The notes under the pieces were generated by a model. The model was not told where the DNA came from and made no database searches. It worked only from the letters and a program-made list of their open reading frames with translations. This document shows, piece by piece, positions 12,641 to 24,267 of a stretch of DNA of 64,000 nucleotides (positions within the stretch are counted from its first letter, which is position 1; each line of letters starts with the position of its first letter). The stretch lies in contig OY987298.1 in assembly GCA_963920635.1 (NCBI GenBank), forward strand, positions 39,587,787 through 39,651,786, given 5' to 3'. A program made the translations under genes and the position numbers. Source of the DNA: Pseudeuparius sepicola. Taxonomy: Eukaryota; Arthropoda; Insecta; Coleoptera; Anthribidae.

Positions 12641-13481
12641 CAGTGCGACCTCGATAATCCGGACTAATTAAAACCGCGGTGATCCGGATAAGTAAATAAT
12701 TCGGATTACTGAAGAGGGACAACTTTTGTATTGAAAAGGGAAACATTTATTATAAAGCAAATAAAAAATAGTACATACAAAATTGGGACATGCCTGGATC
12801 GTTGCGTACAAAACCATGCATACAAACGAGTCTATATTTCTGGATGTTCGGCTTTTCGTAAGGTTTTTCTGGCGCCAGGACCGGAATCACATTTGGCAAT
12901 AAATCTAAAAGAAGTTACACGTCCATAGTGAATGTAGAAAATGATCTTTAAAATAAATCATACATACTTTTTGAGTTTCTCTTTGTTCTTTTTTATATCC
13001 GAAATTGTTGATGTTCCTACTCCGTATTCATTTGCCAACATTTTTCCACTTTCACCACGAACTAATCTTTCTAATATATCGGACTTTTGTTTTATTGTCA
13101 GTGTAATATGTTTTCTTTTGGAAGGCATTTTAATATATGTAATAATATAGTAAAATAACATGATGTTGTACTATGTGACAACCACCAAACAACTAAACAG
13201 TTATTAATCTTCAGACACAATGCGGTTGAGGCAAATCAAAACCACATAATATGTACTACTTTATGTGAATCCCAGAAGTTAGATTGGAAGTTAGGGGAAT
13301 CCCTCACTATCGATTTCAGTTTTCCTATGCAGTTTGAATGAAATGGGCATTTAAAAACGCAGGTCCGGATTTCCAAGCACCATCAAATCCGGATTATAAA
13401 GTACACAATGTAATTGAAATGCTTGTCCGGATTATTGAAGAATCCGGTGTATAGGAGATCCGGATTATTGAGGTGCCACTG
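12641..13481 (-). mobile_element. Tigger/pogo-like transposon, deleted
   Basis: The left end reads CAGTGCGACCTCGATAATCC and the right end is the complement of a near match (ending GGATTATTGAGGTGCCACTG). Both are flanked by TA (12639-12640 and 13482-13483), as expected for the Tc1/mariner-pogo superfamily. CCGGATTAT motifs recur near both ends. Only the first part of a transposase frame remains (12958-13128, minus strand), so most of the coding region was deleted. Confidence 0.85.
12958..13128 (-). pseudogene. Tigger/Jerky-like transposase N-terminus (CENP-B-type HTH)
   Basis: The frame starts MPSKRKHITLTIKQKSDIL and continues with LANEYGVGTSTISDIKKN. This is the helix-turn-helix found at the N-terminus of Tigger, Jerky and CENP-B proteins, which binds the element ends. 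It stops after about 57 residues, before the second DNA-binding half and the DDE catalytic domain. I chose the Met at 13128 because the family usually starts at MxxKRK; an upstream Met at 13161 only adds hydrophobic residues. It lies inside the Tigger-like element on the strand expected from its ends. Confidence 0.8.
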
Positions 13482-13750
13482 TACTTAGTTCAGAAAAATG
13501 TGAATACCCTGTATAATCGCATTTTTTAAATTTGTTTTGTGTGGTGAATAGAATGGTTAACAAAAAGTATCTCTTAGTATTTTTTCATATTCGCAGCCGT
13601 TTCTTAATTATTTTTAAAGAACGGCAACGCTGCAATGAACAATAGTCACTTTAAGAATAAATCTAGCAATCTGTGGATGTCAATTAAACTTTATTTAACA
13701 AAATACAAACGCAAAAATAATAATAAAAGAAACGTATTGCTATTAGAAAA

Positions 13751-13834
13751 TTAAATTATTAAATGTTCGAAATAACCGCCGTCTCTTTCAATACACGCAA
13801 CTATGCGTTTCCGCATGTTTGCCATTCGCAAGTC
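13751..13834 (-). pseudogene. C-terminal tail of an IS630/Tc1-type transposase
   Basis: The minus-strand frame reads MRKRIVACIERDGGYFEHLI before a stop. Short tails of this form (R-x-C-I-x-x-x-G-G-x-F-E-H-L) close the transposases of one insect IS630/Tc1-type group. The same remnant occurs in the second family B copy (33266-33345), partly rearranged. It suggests that family B derives from an autonomous element of that group. No catalytic domain is present. Confidence 0.45.
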
Positions 13835-14430
13835 CATGGCAAAAGTGCATATCAGTCAATTCTTCAAATGAAAATATAATTTTTCAAAATATTGATACTG
13901 AGGTGCAAAGTTGGCAGCCAAATGATTCAAATAATGCCAAGTTTAATTGACATCCACAGATTGTTAGATTTATTCTTAAAATGACTTTTTTATTGCAGCA
14001 TTGCCGTTCTTTGAAAATAATTAAAAGACGGCTGAGAATATGAAAAAATACAAAGAGATACTTTTTGTTAACGATTGAATTTACCATTCAAAACAAATTT
14101 AAAAAAATGCGATTATACAGGGTATTCATATTTTTCTGAACTAATTAATTTTACTAACACCCTGTATCTCCGCAACTGTGAGCCTCAGAAGCTTCAGGTC
14201 AACCTTCAGTTTGACGGCTCATCTGCTCATGTGACACGCCAAGTTTGAAGAAAATATCTCGTCTACTTCTAGAAATACTAAGAAATATGTGTATTTTTCT
14301 GCAAATTTCTACGCTCTGTATAAAAAAAACTATGGCCCGTAGGAGAAAAAAATATATGAAGAAGTGCCCTTATTTTGACTCCAAGAATACGTGGTTTCAT
14401 TTTTGACCATCAGTTTAGTTACACCCTGTA

Positions 14431-17400
14431 TATACCTAATATTTTGAACTTGAACACACCTTGAAAAATACTTCACAGCCCTCGTACTAACGCATTAATC
14501 ATAATGATTGTTCAAAAGGTTTAATTGAATTTAGTATGTTTTTGACGGGTTGGTGAATTGGTTAAAAAACACAATGGATAATATTTCTCAGATCTCACCC
14601 ATATCATTCAAACCTTACTGAGATATTGAGCGAGAGGGACACCGGCTAAGAGATGTACGCTTTATAATGACCGCTAGCCATCCCAGCAACAACAAATCTG
14701 GCCAGACAAGCGGAACCCGCTTTTCGATGCTCTGTCGAGAACGACTTTTCTTATGCGACTGTACTGCGTCTCTAATGGGGTATAGTGATTCTGTTGTATG
14801 GAGACCTGGCCCGTCCACCTGTTTGGCTAAGGATGAGTTCACACTGTCTGTAAGGAGACACGCAATCATCCGATATAGTAAATTGCTTCCTTCAATCAGA
14901 CAAAAAGTGATAGCAACCTACATTTTTTGAAAGTGGTCAATTATTTATTTATAATATTCCATGATCAATTAATTGCTTCGGTAATTAATTGATTCCTTAT
15001 ATAGTAAATTATTTATTGTCAGCCTAACTATAATCATCACTATCATCGTCAAGAAACCAATGAAAATCGCGAATTCTAGAATTTTTATTGTTCGATATAT
15101 TTTAACAAACCTGCAAGACTAGATTTAAATTAGATTTGATTGAAATTCTGAGGAATTAATACCCATTCCTTATTCGAACTCCTTGGTTGCTTTAGCAGTC
15201 TCTTCGGCCTTTATTGGGATCTCGCTGTTGCTATCGATCAAGAGAATTCAAGATTAATCATAAAGTTAATAGCTGTTTGCTCTTGCTACTGAGCCAGTTT
15301 TTTTGTTAATCTAAATAATTAAAATACGCATAACTTAGCTAGGTATGTTTGTCTTGGCATTACATAGAAATAGTTATATTATTCTTTATTCTTTGTTCAA
15401 ATATCGAATGATCGAACGCTCTTGAGTTTGCAAAAATTATTATCTAAGTATTCTATACTTACTGCTCACATGGAACACAAGTTACAGTGGGCTTATGATG
15501 AAACATGTTTCTACCGAGTGCCTAGACAAAACATGTGCACTATTATAATCATCAATAATCGCCCAGTCGGAATAGTAGTATGTCTATGAGATTTAAATCT
15601 AAATCTAAAAATATATAATGCGGAATGCAAGCGCGGACATACTGTATATACTTTAAATTGAATTCTATAAGTTCAATTTGTAGGAAGATCACTGCCAGAA
15701 GGTCGTCCACCTTATAATATTTTCATGGGCCCCCAAATTTCGAAGCAACCATATCGCACCTTCATAAGTATAATACCACATACCTATATAGCTTATAGGT
15801 CTGTGATAATACCAACTGTTAAAGCAACCGAGGAACCATTTGTGAAATTGTATGTTTCTATTTGTCCAACGTTAAAATTTGCATATTATTTATACTATGT
15901 ATTATGGAAAAATTATCGAAATACTTTGGAGTTGGTCAAGAGCAACTAGCTCCTATACCTAGGTATAGCTCCTATATTAAGGTATAGGAGTCCTATACCA
16001 AGATATAGAGACTAATAAACGCCTTTTTCGTTGGTAAGAAGTTGCCGAGAATAAAAACTTATGTCCACGTGACAGATATTAAGCCCATCTCATTTCTTTC
16101 ATTACTTTTCATGGTATTGTTAATTTCCCAATACAAAATTTGAAGCATAGGTCAATTGACATCAAATTTGCCACATTATCAAAATTTGTGTCTTTCCAAT
16201 CACTTCCTTTTCTTTCACACACTTCATTCTTAGCTGTTGCCAGCCAATAATCACCATAACAAACAGAATTTTTACCCATAAAAATCGGCAACGTTCAGTC
16301 TTTAATGACCTGTCTTTTGATATCGACCCTATTTTGTATGGCTACTTGTTTGCAGTGTCCATACGCAGATGTTCCAAATAAAGCGAATGTTTTCCAACCC
16401 TACCCATTCACTTGACAGATGCTAATGTTTGTGTCTACATTATTTATAACAGATGATAAAATTTCACGTCCCCAATAGATTTTTACAGAAAGAAAGTTAG
16501 CGGCTTTATGGGACTATAAATTTTGGCAACTGGTAATATCCACCCATCTAAGTTCTAATGAATGTGCCGGTGTTTTCATATTTAAATCGTTCGAGAAGGT
16601 AGACTACGACAGCTGTTTCCCCTTATTAGGTTCATCAAGGCAGCCATAACTTTCCCGAACGACTCAAACCGAAACGGTAGCACTTATAATAGTGTAACTT
16701 GCACTTGGAGGTGAGAAACCAACCAGTGGCGCCATCTAGTATCAAGCTGATAGTACCAGAGCCGAAATTTCACAAAACATAGTAAACACCAACAAGAAAA
16801 AGTCAGGTTGGTGTTGAATCCAGAAAACTACAAAATAATGTGAAGAAGAAGCGACACAGGAAACAGGCTCATTGGCCATTCACCACTGTATCTTCCAAAT
16901 TTGTGGAAGTCAACAAGGATTTGATTTATAACCGTGGCTTCTTTCAATTCCGTCCGTTTCGTGTGAACAAACCTTAACAGGGTATAGTTGTGACGTCATC
17001 GTCCCCTCCGCCTCTTCACTCGTCCCTCTTAGGCAAACAGCTGGGCCGTATTGAATTACATTCAAAGAGGGCCTGGTCTACCAGCTGGGCAAAAGGTGGA
17101 GCCAAAGAGATTAATCGGGAACAGTGGATTTGCTGGCTTATACGCGCGTGAGCTAGAACGCTCGCGGTAAATCGGATTGGGATTGATTTATTTTGAAAGC
17201 TTGGATTCTTCTTTTTTTCTTCATTATAGGTTGGTTCCTACAAACCCGTTTGAATGACACACTTTGCATTTTTGGTGTTAATCACTGGTTCCAACAGAAT
17301 CTTTGTGGAGTTGTGGACTGTCAGAAAACCTAAAAACTTATGACGAACCATATAATAATTCTCACAGAATTATGTCGATGGCTGCATTGAATAAGCATTT

Positions 17401-19619
17401 GAAATTTTTATTCAAATAGTAGTTTGTGATTATGCCATTTAAAAGAGTACATTTTCTACATTTATATACAGAATGTCCCACTTAATTATACCTATTTACC
17501 TGTATACAATTTTTATTATAAGCCGATTTTCATATATTTTTTTGTTAAATAGATCTTCTATAAAGGTATCGGAGGTACATAATATGCGACTTTTAAAAAT
17601 CTAAGTCAAGGCCTTAAGCTTAAGTCAAAAAGCTGAGTAGTAATATTTGTAGCGACTGTTTTAGACAAAAACCGATATTCAGTACAGTCTCAAACCCAAG
17701 AGCCAAGAATTGAATACAGATTCATTATTCGCCTGTTTATTTCAATGAAAGTACTCTTATTGTAGACTATCCTATGCAAAACTGGGAAAATCTCTTTCCG
17801 TAGTACGGGGTGACCTTTTAAAAAGTTTCAATGGGCTATATCTCCGAAAATAAAAAAGATAAAAAATCGGCAAAACCCGTTTCGGTAGTATGGAGGGGGG
17901 ACCAAATTGGAATATCAAGTGACGCCTCCCCAGCAACCCCATAGGCCCCGCCCACCCCAACTTTAATGTCTTAAATGGCAACTCCCCACTTGTATAATAC
18001 ATTGTATTCTAATCTCAAGGAAATTGGGACACCTTGGTTTAAAACTGTATAAAACTATTCTACCAAAATTTCAGGTCGCTGTAGGCCTTGACTTGTCTTA
18101 AAGTTGTACCACGTTTCAAAGGAGTCTGGGTGACATGTGGCTGTACAGCCACGTCGAAGTAGAGGTATCCCAATATACAGTGCGGTAGTCAAAGATTCCA
18201 AGGAACCAAGGGTCAAGTGTTCGAACAGTTTAAGTTTTTTAAAATGAAGTTTCTTATTACACCTTGTAAATATTCATTTGTTTTGATTTATTTGAACTCC
18301 ATCTTCTGAACTCAGTCTGCCTGTCGTGGTCTGTACACCTCCGAAAGGCCCATGCAAAATTTCCATTAGATATTTGGAAAGTAGTTTACTATTGAAAAAC
18401 AAAATTTTTTGTATCCCATGCCACGAGAAATTTATTTTTTATATTTTATATTCCAGTGCTGATTTTTTACAGTAGGCTTTATAGCAAACTATTTCTCTCG
18501 AAATGCTATAATATAATGATGTATAACTTGTAGTTGTCAGACTTCAAGGTTATTTATTTACAAATTCTGAAACTTTATACACTGAATGCTAAAATATCTA
18601 CCTCGTTTATAATATCAGGTATTTTGGTTACAGGTTACATAATATCCGAAATTAAGTTTAAATCTAAACATCGCTGTATCTTTACCAGCGTCCAGAGATA
18701 TACTAATAATACTAGACTTTGTCTTTACGAGCAACCTGCAGAACCGTAGCACGTAGGTATGTAGACAGACAACCGCGTATGGAAGATGGCGTAGAAGAAA
18801 CTGCTACGAGGAAACCAATTACAATTTATATGTTAAATTTTTGACCTCCGAAATAGCGTCTCGATATAACGTATAGCTGCAGACCGACTCGGACTTACCG
18901 TTGCTACATCTAGCACCACAACACTTTTGCAACCGGGCTCACCAATTATCCGCATTTGCACATTTTTTGGTTTTCGATGCGAGCTTGACTGTAGTGTTGT
19001 GGAAATGGCAACGGCCCTTGCTTTTTCGGCCGGTTTAGATTGACCTTCTTGTCGTAATTAGTTTCTTTTCTTGTAATCGGTAGGAGGCGTTAATTTTGAA
19101 ATGGTTGTTCTTCCGAACTGTCGTCCTGCCGTCGATTTTTTGCAGACACCGCTCCGCGCCGTAACCATTTGATGGGATTATGACAAATTGGTGGGCGACA
19201 GTTAATTAAAGGCGATGAGGAAGGGGGATTTTAATGTAATTAAGGCGGCAGGTGTGGCCCTGGATCCGCGCACAATGCAAACGATATTTTAATTACGCCG
19301 GCGTCGTCGAGATGGACTCGTTTCGGCAGCGCCGTCGGTGACGCTAGACTCCTAGTGTAAAACAATAGTGTAAGCAGTAGCGTAACTACAGGGTGTTCAG
19401 AGTGTGCGGTGAACACGGCCCCAGAGCTGCTAGGGGCCCACCGCCACCAAGATTCATGCAGGGCGCATAAATTTCGGTTTTTCCGATGCGAGCCGATTGA
19501 CGTGGTGCTGCGTAATAACCGACGAGTCACAATCTCTAATCGGTTACATAAAAATTTCGCAATAATAAAAATGCAAGGGTAGTACAAAAAATGTATAATA
19601 ACTTAAGAGTAAATGTACC
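14431..19619. other. Long stretch without recognisable gene
   Basis: I see no conserved domain here. Small perfect palindromes occur (CTATACCTAGGTATAG near 15952 and GTGGCTGTACAGCCAC at 18137-18152). A second copy of repeat family C lies at 18828-19036. A minus-strand open frame at 16109-16291 has protein-like composition but no recognisable family. A single foldback-type end occurs near 17466. Confidence 0.4.
18828..19036 (+). repeat. Repeat family C, copy 2
   Basis: Two blocks match 9262-9365 and 9815-9870 in order and orientation, for example GGCAACGGCCCTTGCTTTTT here against GGCAACGGCGCTTGCTTTTT there. The space between the blocks is much shorter than in copy 1. Nothing identifies the element class. 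Confidence 0.5.
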
Positions 19620-20252
19620 TACAGGATGATCCAAACAAGACGCCCCAGGCCTACTGCGAGAACACGAAAATTGGAAATAAAATTTCGAACTATAAGGCCC
19701 AATTATGACCGAAAATTTGCTTTTTTGTTGTTTGGGGAAATGGCCGATGTGACGTCAACATTTTCTCGCAGAAGCATACAATTTTTTTCCTAAATATTGA
19801 AAGTCCTTATCATTCTCAACAACTTTTATAGGAAAAGATTTTCTGTATCTTTTATTGTTCAAAATTTACAATTGATAGTTAGAAATTATTTAAGAGAATG
19901 TTAGGTTGTCTTGTGCACCCTTAAATTTTTTCAACTGGAATATTAAAAACAATTTTTGTAACAAACTATAATAGCAAACAAGTCAGTAACAAACACAATT
20001 CAAAAATTTAAAAAGTACTCCAGTCGAACAAATTTAATGGTGCGCAACGCACCCTAACATAATCTTAAATAATTTCTGACTATCGCAATTGTTTTCATGG
20101 CTAGCTAGATTTCGGAAAACCGATCCTAGTGAATAGAAAAAATTCCACGTTTTTCATTCCATTCCATTTAAGAATTTGTTTTTTGAAATTTTATTTTCAG
20201 TTTTCGTGTTCCCGCAGTAGGCTTGGGGCGTCGAGTTTGGATCACCCTGTAC
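19620..20252. mobile_element. Foldback element with TACAGGATGATCCAAAC ends
   Basis: The left end reads TACAGGATGATCCAAACAAG. The right end is a near complement, finishing GTTTGGATCACCCTGTA. Arms continue inward, including an inner pair around 19870-19935 and 20030-20095. No coding sequence. Confidence 0.8.
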
Positions 20253-20374
20253 AGGACGTGCATGTGATTCAACATTTTGACCTATAAAATGGCGTTTTTC
20301 GACCTGTCGTGAGCAATGTGCAGTATTTTTCACTGTTGGTCAATACAAAGTTTAAGTTGGATTCTCTATGCACC

Positions 20375-20702
20375 TACAGGGTGTCCCATTTTCGCTACTT
20401 TTGCGAGGTATCTCGGTTATTTTTAGAAATAGGGAGTTGCGATTTTCGGGACCTGACCTACTTTTTCATAAAAAGAAAGGCTCGTTTACAGAATTTTCAT
20501 GCGGCCTCCTTAGTTTTTTAAACACAAGGTGGTTTTCATAATTTGCCATTGTCAGGTACGCTAACTTGTTGAAATGGTAAAAATCGATCGTTATAGATTT
20601 TTTCACGTATAATTCAGTGGCGTACACGGGCTTTTTCTAGGAGGTAAGAATTTCAAAATATAAATATAACTTGCAAAATTATCGAAAATGGGACAGCCTG
20701 TA
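20375..20702. mobile_element. Short TIR element with TACAGGGTGTCCC ends
   Basis: The left end TACAGGGTGTCCCATTTTCG is mirrored by CGAAAATGGGACAGCCTGTA at the right end. The interior is about 290 bases with no gene. It is another member of the TACAGGGTG-ended group. Confidence 0.75.
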
Positions 20703-21438
20703 CAATGTTTGCCATTGTTACGCCACTTTCAAACATAAAAAAAAACAGGGGCCCACCTGAAATTTTGAACACGGGCCTACTCTTCCGTAGTTACGCCACT
20801 GAGTGTAAGTACAGCTATAACTTTTTAAATATCTGGACAACAATATTATTTTTGATTGGCAATATACGGTTCTCATCAACACCAACCAACCATCAATGTT
20901 CTCAATCTTCTAGCATCATAAATATTATAGCAGTATTTAGAACCATTGTAAGAGATAGGAGACTGCGGGGACTGAATTGACCCCTGATTCTTATGTCCTT
21001 TAAGAAATACAGAATCGCGACACTGCTCCTAATTATAATAGCTGTATGATTTAATAATTGTTCTTTGTTCTATAAATCATTGAGGATAACTACGGTTTCC
21101 TAGGGTCTTCCGTAGTATTTTCTTGAACAAATGCGATTCTAGTAAGAACTATAGACGAAAATGCCAATAAAATGAAACTGATAGTAGTAAGTGTTATTCC
21201 TCCCCGCACAAGCATGTGGTAGCTTTGTAGCTTTGTACCTATTTCTAATTTGGAGTATTTTGAAGTTGAGAATTCTTGCTATTGATTATTATTATTATCT
21301 GGAAGGTGCACATAAATTACAATCTTAAGAGTTATCTCTATCTGGTTTGTTGACGGATGCCCAGACTTGTAGAGGGTAAGATATCTCTTTACATATATTC
21401 TAGCATACCTATGAACAGTACGCGAGTGCAATAATACC
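20703..21438. other. Stretch without recognisable gene
   Basis: AT-rich, with a GGGGCCCACCTG...TACGCCACTG block (20740-20812) that is distantly related, in inverted orientation, to 19378-19445. No coding features. Confidence 0.4.
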
Positions 21439-22046
21439 TACAGTATGTCTGGTTTTCCATGTTAACACCCCTGAAAGTCTAAGTAAGCTGGAGGAATTGA
21501 ACAAGGAATTTATTTTATAGATATGTCCCTGAAAGGTCATTTGCGAAGTATTGGTTTGGCATTGCCGCGAAAACCTGACCTACTGCGATTTTTTAAAAAG
21601 GCGGCCCGCGCGTTTTTCAAAAACCATATTGGGCATTTTTTTATTTAATATCTGTATATTTTTGTATAGAATCTTTGCACATCAACACTTTGAATGGTCC
21701 TGTTGACCATTCAACTGTTTTGAAGTAAATCTATAGCACATTTGAATCGCCAGATGCCTTTAAAATTCATATTTTGCTGAATTTTGACACCTTTCAAAAA
21801 CGGAACTCCCTCCTCTCAAATTTGGTATATGGGAGTTTTGGTGTGTCCTGATTAACGCTGTGGTGTCAGATTTTAAGTAAAAAATGCCTAATATGATTTT
21901 TCGAAAAACGCACCCCTTTAAAAATCGCAGTAGGCCAGGCTTTCGCGGTAATGTCAAACCAACACTTCGCAAAAATTGCCTCGTTTAATTCCCCCCGACA
22001 ATTTAGATTTTCAGGGGTGTTAACATGAAAAACAAGACACACTGTA
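21439..22046. mobile_element. Foldback element, family A copy 2
   Basis: The left end starts TACAGTATGTCTGGTTTTCC and is followed by ATGTTAACACCCCTGAAA. The right end is the mirrored TTTCAGGGGTGTTAACAT ... GACACACTGTA. Internal sequence (for example TTGGTATATGGGAGTTTTGG) is related to the 3199-4320 element, so the two share an ancestor although the outermost 30 bases differ. No coding sequence. Confidence 0.75.
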
Positions 22047-22111
22047 TATTAAAAAAAAATAAGAATTGTAATTTTAATATCAGATTGTATTTATCGTCCA
22101 CATCAATAATT

Positions 22112-22490
22112 ATTATCTTTGTATAACAAAAATATCTGGTTTCTTGGACAAATATAATTTTACTTTTAAATCATGCCAACGGTTCGACCCAGTTCCGAGT
22201 CATCATCAGGGCTAAAAACATCATCTATAAACCAGATACACACACTTTTTATTATTACGATTAATATTTTACCAATTCTCTGTGTCTTTAAAATTATCGG
22301 TAGTATCAATTTTGGCGTTATTATCGAAACAACGAGTACCTACCTATTTCTCCGCCGACACGAAGTATTCTGACAGTGGTGCCAAGTGAATCATTTTTCT
22401 GTCCGAGTTTTTTAAACGCTGGCGAGATTTAAAAATAAAATTATATTTGTCCAAGAGAGCCGATATTTTTGTTATCCAAAGATGATAAGT
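22112..22490. repeat. Inverted-repeat unit around a hammerhead-like core
   Basis: Arms of about 60 bases (22112-22170 and 22430-22490) are imperfect inverted copies that share AACAAAAATATC and CTTGGACAAATATAATTTTA. Between them lies a hammerhead-like core (22182-22209). This arrangement is compatible with a fragment of a Penelope-like element, a group known to carry hammerhead ribozymes in its terminal repeats, but no reverse transcriptase is visible. Confidence 0.45.
22182..22209 (-). ncRNA. Hammerhead-ribozyme-like core 1
   Basis: On the minus strand the order is CTGATGA, then a 5-bp stem (GACTC with GGGTC) closed by a 6-base loop, then GAAC. The known core is CUGANGA - stem II - GAAA, so one core base deviates. 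I could not identify stems I and III with certainty. It may be a decayed ribozyme. Confidence 0.4.
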
Positions 22491-23133
22491 TAAGTTCAGT
22501 TTATATTAATATTAAAACCTTGCACTCGGAGACTCGGAGTTGTAGAAAAATCTAATTTCTAAGGAAGTTTACAGTTTCTGTTTTGGCTATAAAGCGCTCG
22601 ACCACAACCTTCTCAAGCTTACAAGCCCTGTGCAAACATGTGGCAACGCCGCAGCGGGACGGTTCAACGGGTCTATGCAGTATAGAGCAGTCTGCACTTT
22701 GGCGTAGTTTATCTTTTCTAATAGATGTTCAACCCTCTTTTTAATTATAATTAAATACATTTGTGAACTTTGTTTCAATAATTGGGTACCTAGAGCGAAT
22801 TCAAATAGAAAAGTACATGTACGTCATCGACCAGGCTGCGCGAATGTTTGTACCATAGGCGTATCAATTTTAGTCATATTCTAAGTAGATACATAAAATG
22901 TATAAAAATAAGTATGAAATGTTTTGTTGGCTGTAAAATTTGTTTTCAATGCTTACGGTATGGACGTTTTATTTGAAAGAAAATAAAGTGGGGTGTTACT
23001 AAAAAACATTTTCTGCTATGCTAATTTTATTCCAATAAATTTATTATGCACTAAAAAAGTACCTATATAAAAACTATGAAAATTGTGTGTACACAAGCAG
23101 CACATATAATATAGTATATGATAATATAATGTA

Positions 23134-23803
23134 TTATAATGGTTCTATTCCCGCGAGGTCGTCATCAAAATGTGATTGCCAGTCGTCTTCGTCATCGTCA
23201 GATTCTTCCGTGTTCACTACAAATACTAAATCTTCAAGTGCTTCATCTAGGAGATGCTCTTTTTGGGTATATTCATCTATAATTTTCTCAGAGTGCTCAC
23301 ATACAGACACCCAATCAGCTGGTCCTATTTCCCCAAATCTCTGTCTTGCTAATGCTTCGACATCATTTAATTTAAATGAAACATTTCTTGTGGCAACCCA
23401 GTTTTTCATATTGGCCCATATTTTCTCGATTGGATTGAACTCTGGATGGTATGGAGGTAATCTTAATACACGATGACCATGTTCGGTCATAAGTGTATCC
23501 AATTTGTACTTACGATGTTTACTTTTATGCATCTTAATGTATAATGTATAATTGTATAATGTATAATTCTGGTTTTGTTAATGTGGGATCATGTGCAATA
23601 TTTCTTTGTTCAAGCCAGATTATCATATCTTTTTTTAAAGTCGCAGTAGTTGGGTCTTTGTCATATGCAACGTTATGATATGAGGCATTATCTACTACCA
23701 GCACAGATCTCGGAGGCAGATTTGGTAGTAACTGTTGTTTTACCCACTTCATAAAATTGTCATGGTTCATTTCGTCGTGATATTCGCCCGATTTTGTACC
23801 TAC
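23134..23803 (-). pseudogene. DDE_3-type transposase, C-terminal exon, frameshifted
   Basis: The minus-strand exon begins after a TTTTGCAG acceptor at 23804-23811 with the frame VGTKSGEYHDEMNHDNFMKW, then LPPRSVLVVDNASYHN, which holds the second catalytic Asp. After a 15-bp tandem duplication (23539-23568) and a one-base frame change it continues GHRVLRLPPYHPEFNPIEKI, which holds the third catalytic acidic residue. The tail is rich in Asp and Glu (EESDDDEDDW), typical of this insect transposase group. The first catalytic Asp and the DNA-binding helices would be in upstream exons, which I could not identify in 23804-24110. The copy is broken but not very old, since long frames remain. Confidence 0.85.
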
Positions 23804-24117
23804 CTGCAAAACCGAAATATGTTGTAAATAGAAAAAATGTAAATTTTATAGGTAATGTATAATAATAATTTAATAATTAAAATGCAAAAAGAAAATATAT
23901 AATTAACATATTAATGCAATGAATGGTAATTTGAATTATATTATTATAATCCTGAAGAGATAGGTATAATGTACCAGGAATATCAGGTAAAAACATAATA
24001 ACTTCAAATCTTTGACCACAGGCACAATACACAATGAGCTACCAGCAATACACTATCACACACGATGCACCAGGAAACACTGCCACTTTCGCAATAAACT
24101 GCATCAAACGCGCCTCT

Positions 24118-24126
24118 CCTTTTATA
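24118..24126 (-). promoter_or_regulatory. TATA box of the transposase gene
   Basis: TATAAAAGG on the minus strand, about 140 bases inside the element's transposase-proximal end and about 310 bases upstream of the surviving exon. Position and orientation fit a core promoter for the transposase. Confidence 0.55.
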
Positions 24127-24267
24127 GTTTATGCACCCGTCGCATGACCGAGTACCCGCCTATGCGGCCGACCCACCCCTTCAAAATGGACTCGCCCGGC
24201 AACCCGACGGAAATTCGTCCCCGGCGCAGAGGATGACGTACATGTACTTCTCTATTTGAATTCGGTC

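Larger units (their letters stand above)
12376..14430. mobile_element. Foldback element, family B copy 1 (interrupted)
   Basis: The ends begin TACAGGGTGTAACTAAACTG and finish with its complement. The arms (12376-12640 and about 14165-14430) are long inverted copies. The same element, without the insertion, lies at 32730-33937. An 841-bp Tigger-like element (12641-13481) interrupts the left arm. The interior has a short C-terminal transposase remnant at 13751-13834. Confidence 0.85.
22793..24267 (-). mobile_element. Tc1/IS630-type transposon with both ends
   Basis: The inverted ends share GAATTCAAATAG and GTACATGTACGTCAT over about 38 bases. TA flanks both sides (22791-22792 and 24268-24269), which is the insertion signature of the Tc1/mariner/IS630 superfamily. 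The transposase is on the minus strand. A TATA box lies near its 5' end, and the C-terminal part of the DDE domain survives. The element is about 1.5 kb, within the usual size range for the superfamily. Confidence 0.9.

Noticed and set aside
20613..20811. CAGTGGCGTA...TACGCCACTG as ends of an element
   Set aside because: Only 10 bases pair, and the left motif lies inside another element with clear ends; no target duplication found.
23087..23476. Ser/Asp-rich plus-strand frame of 129 codons
   Set aside because: Antisense of the transposase exon; its Ser-rich part is the complement of the Asp/Glu-rich tail.
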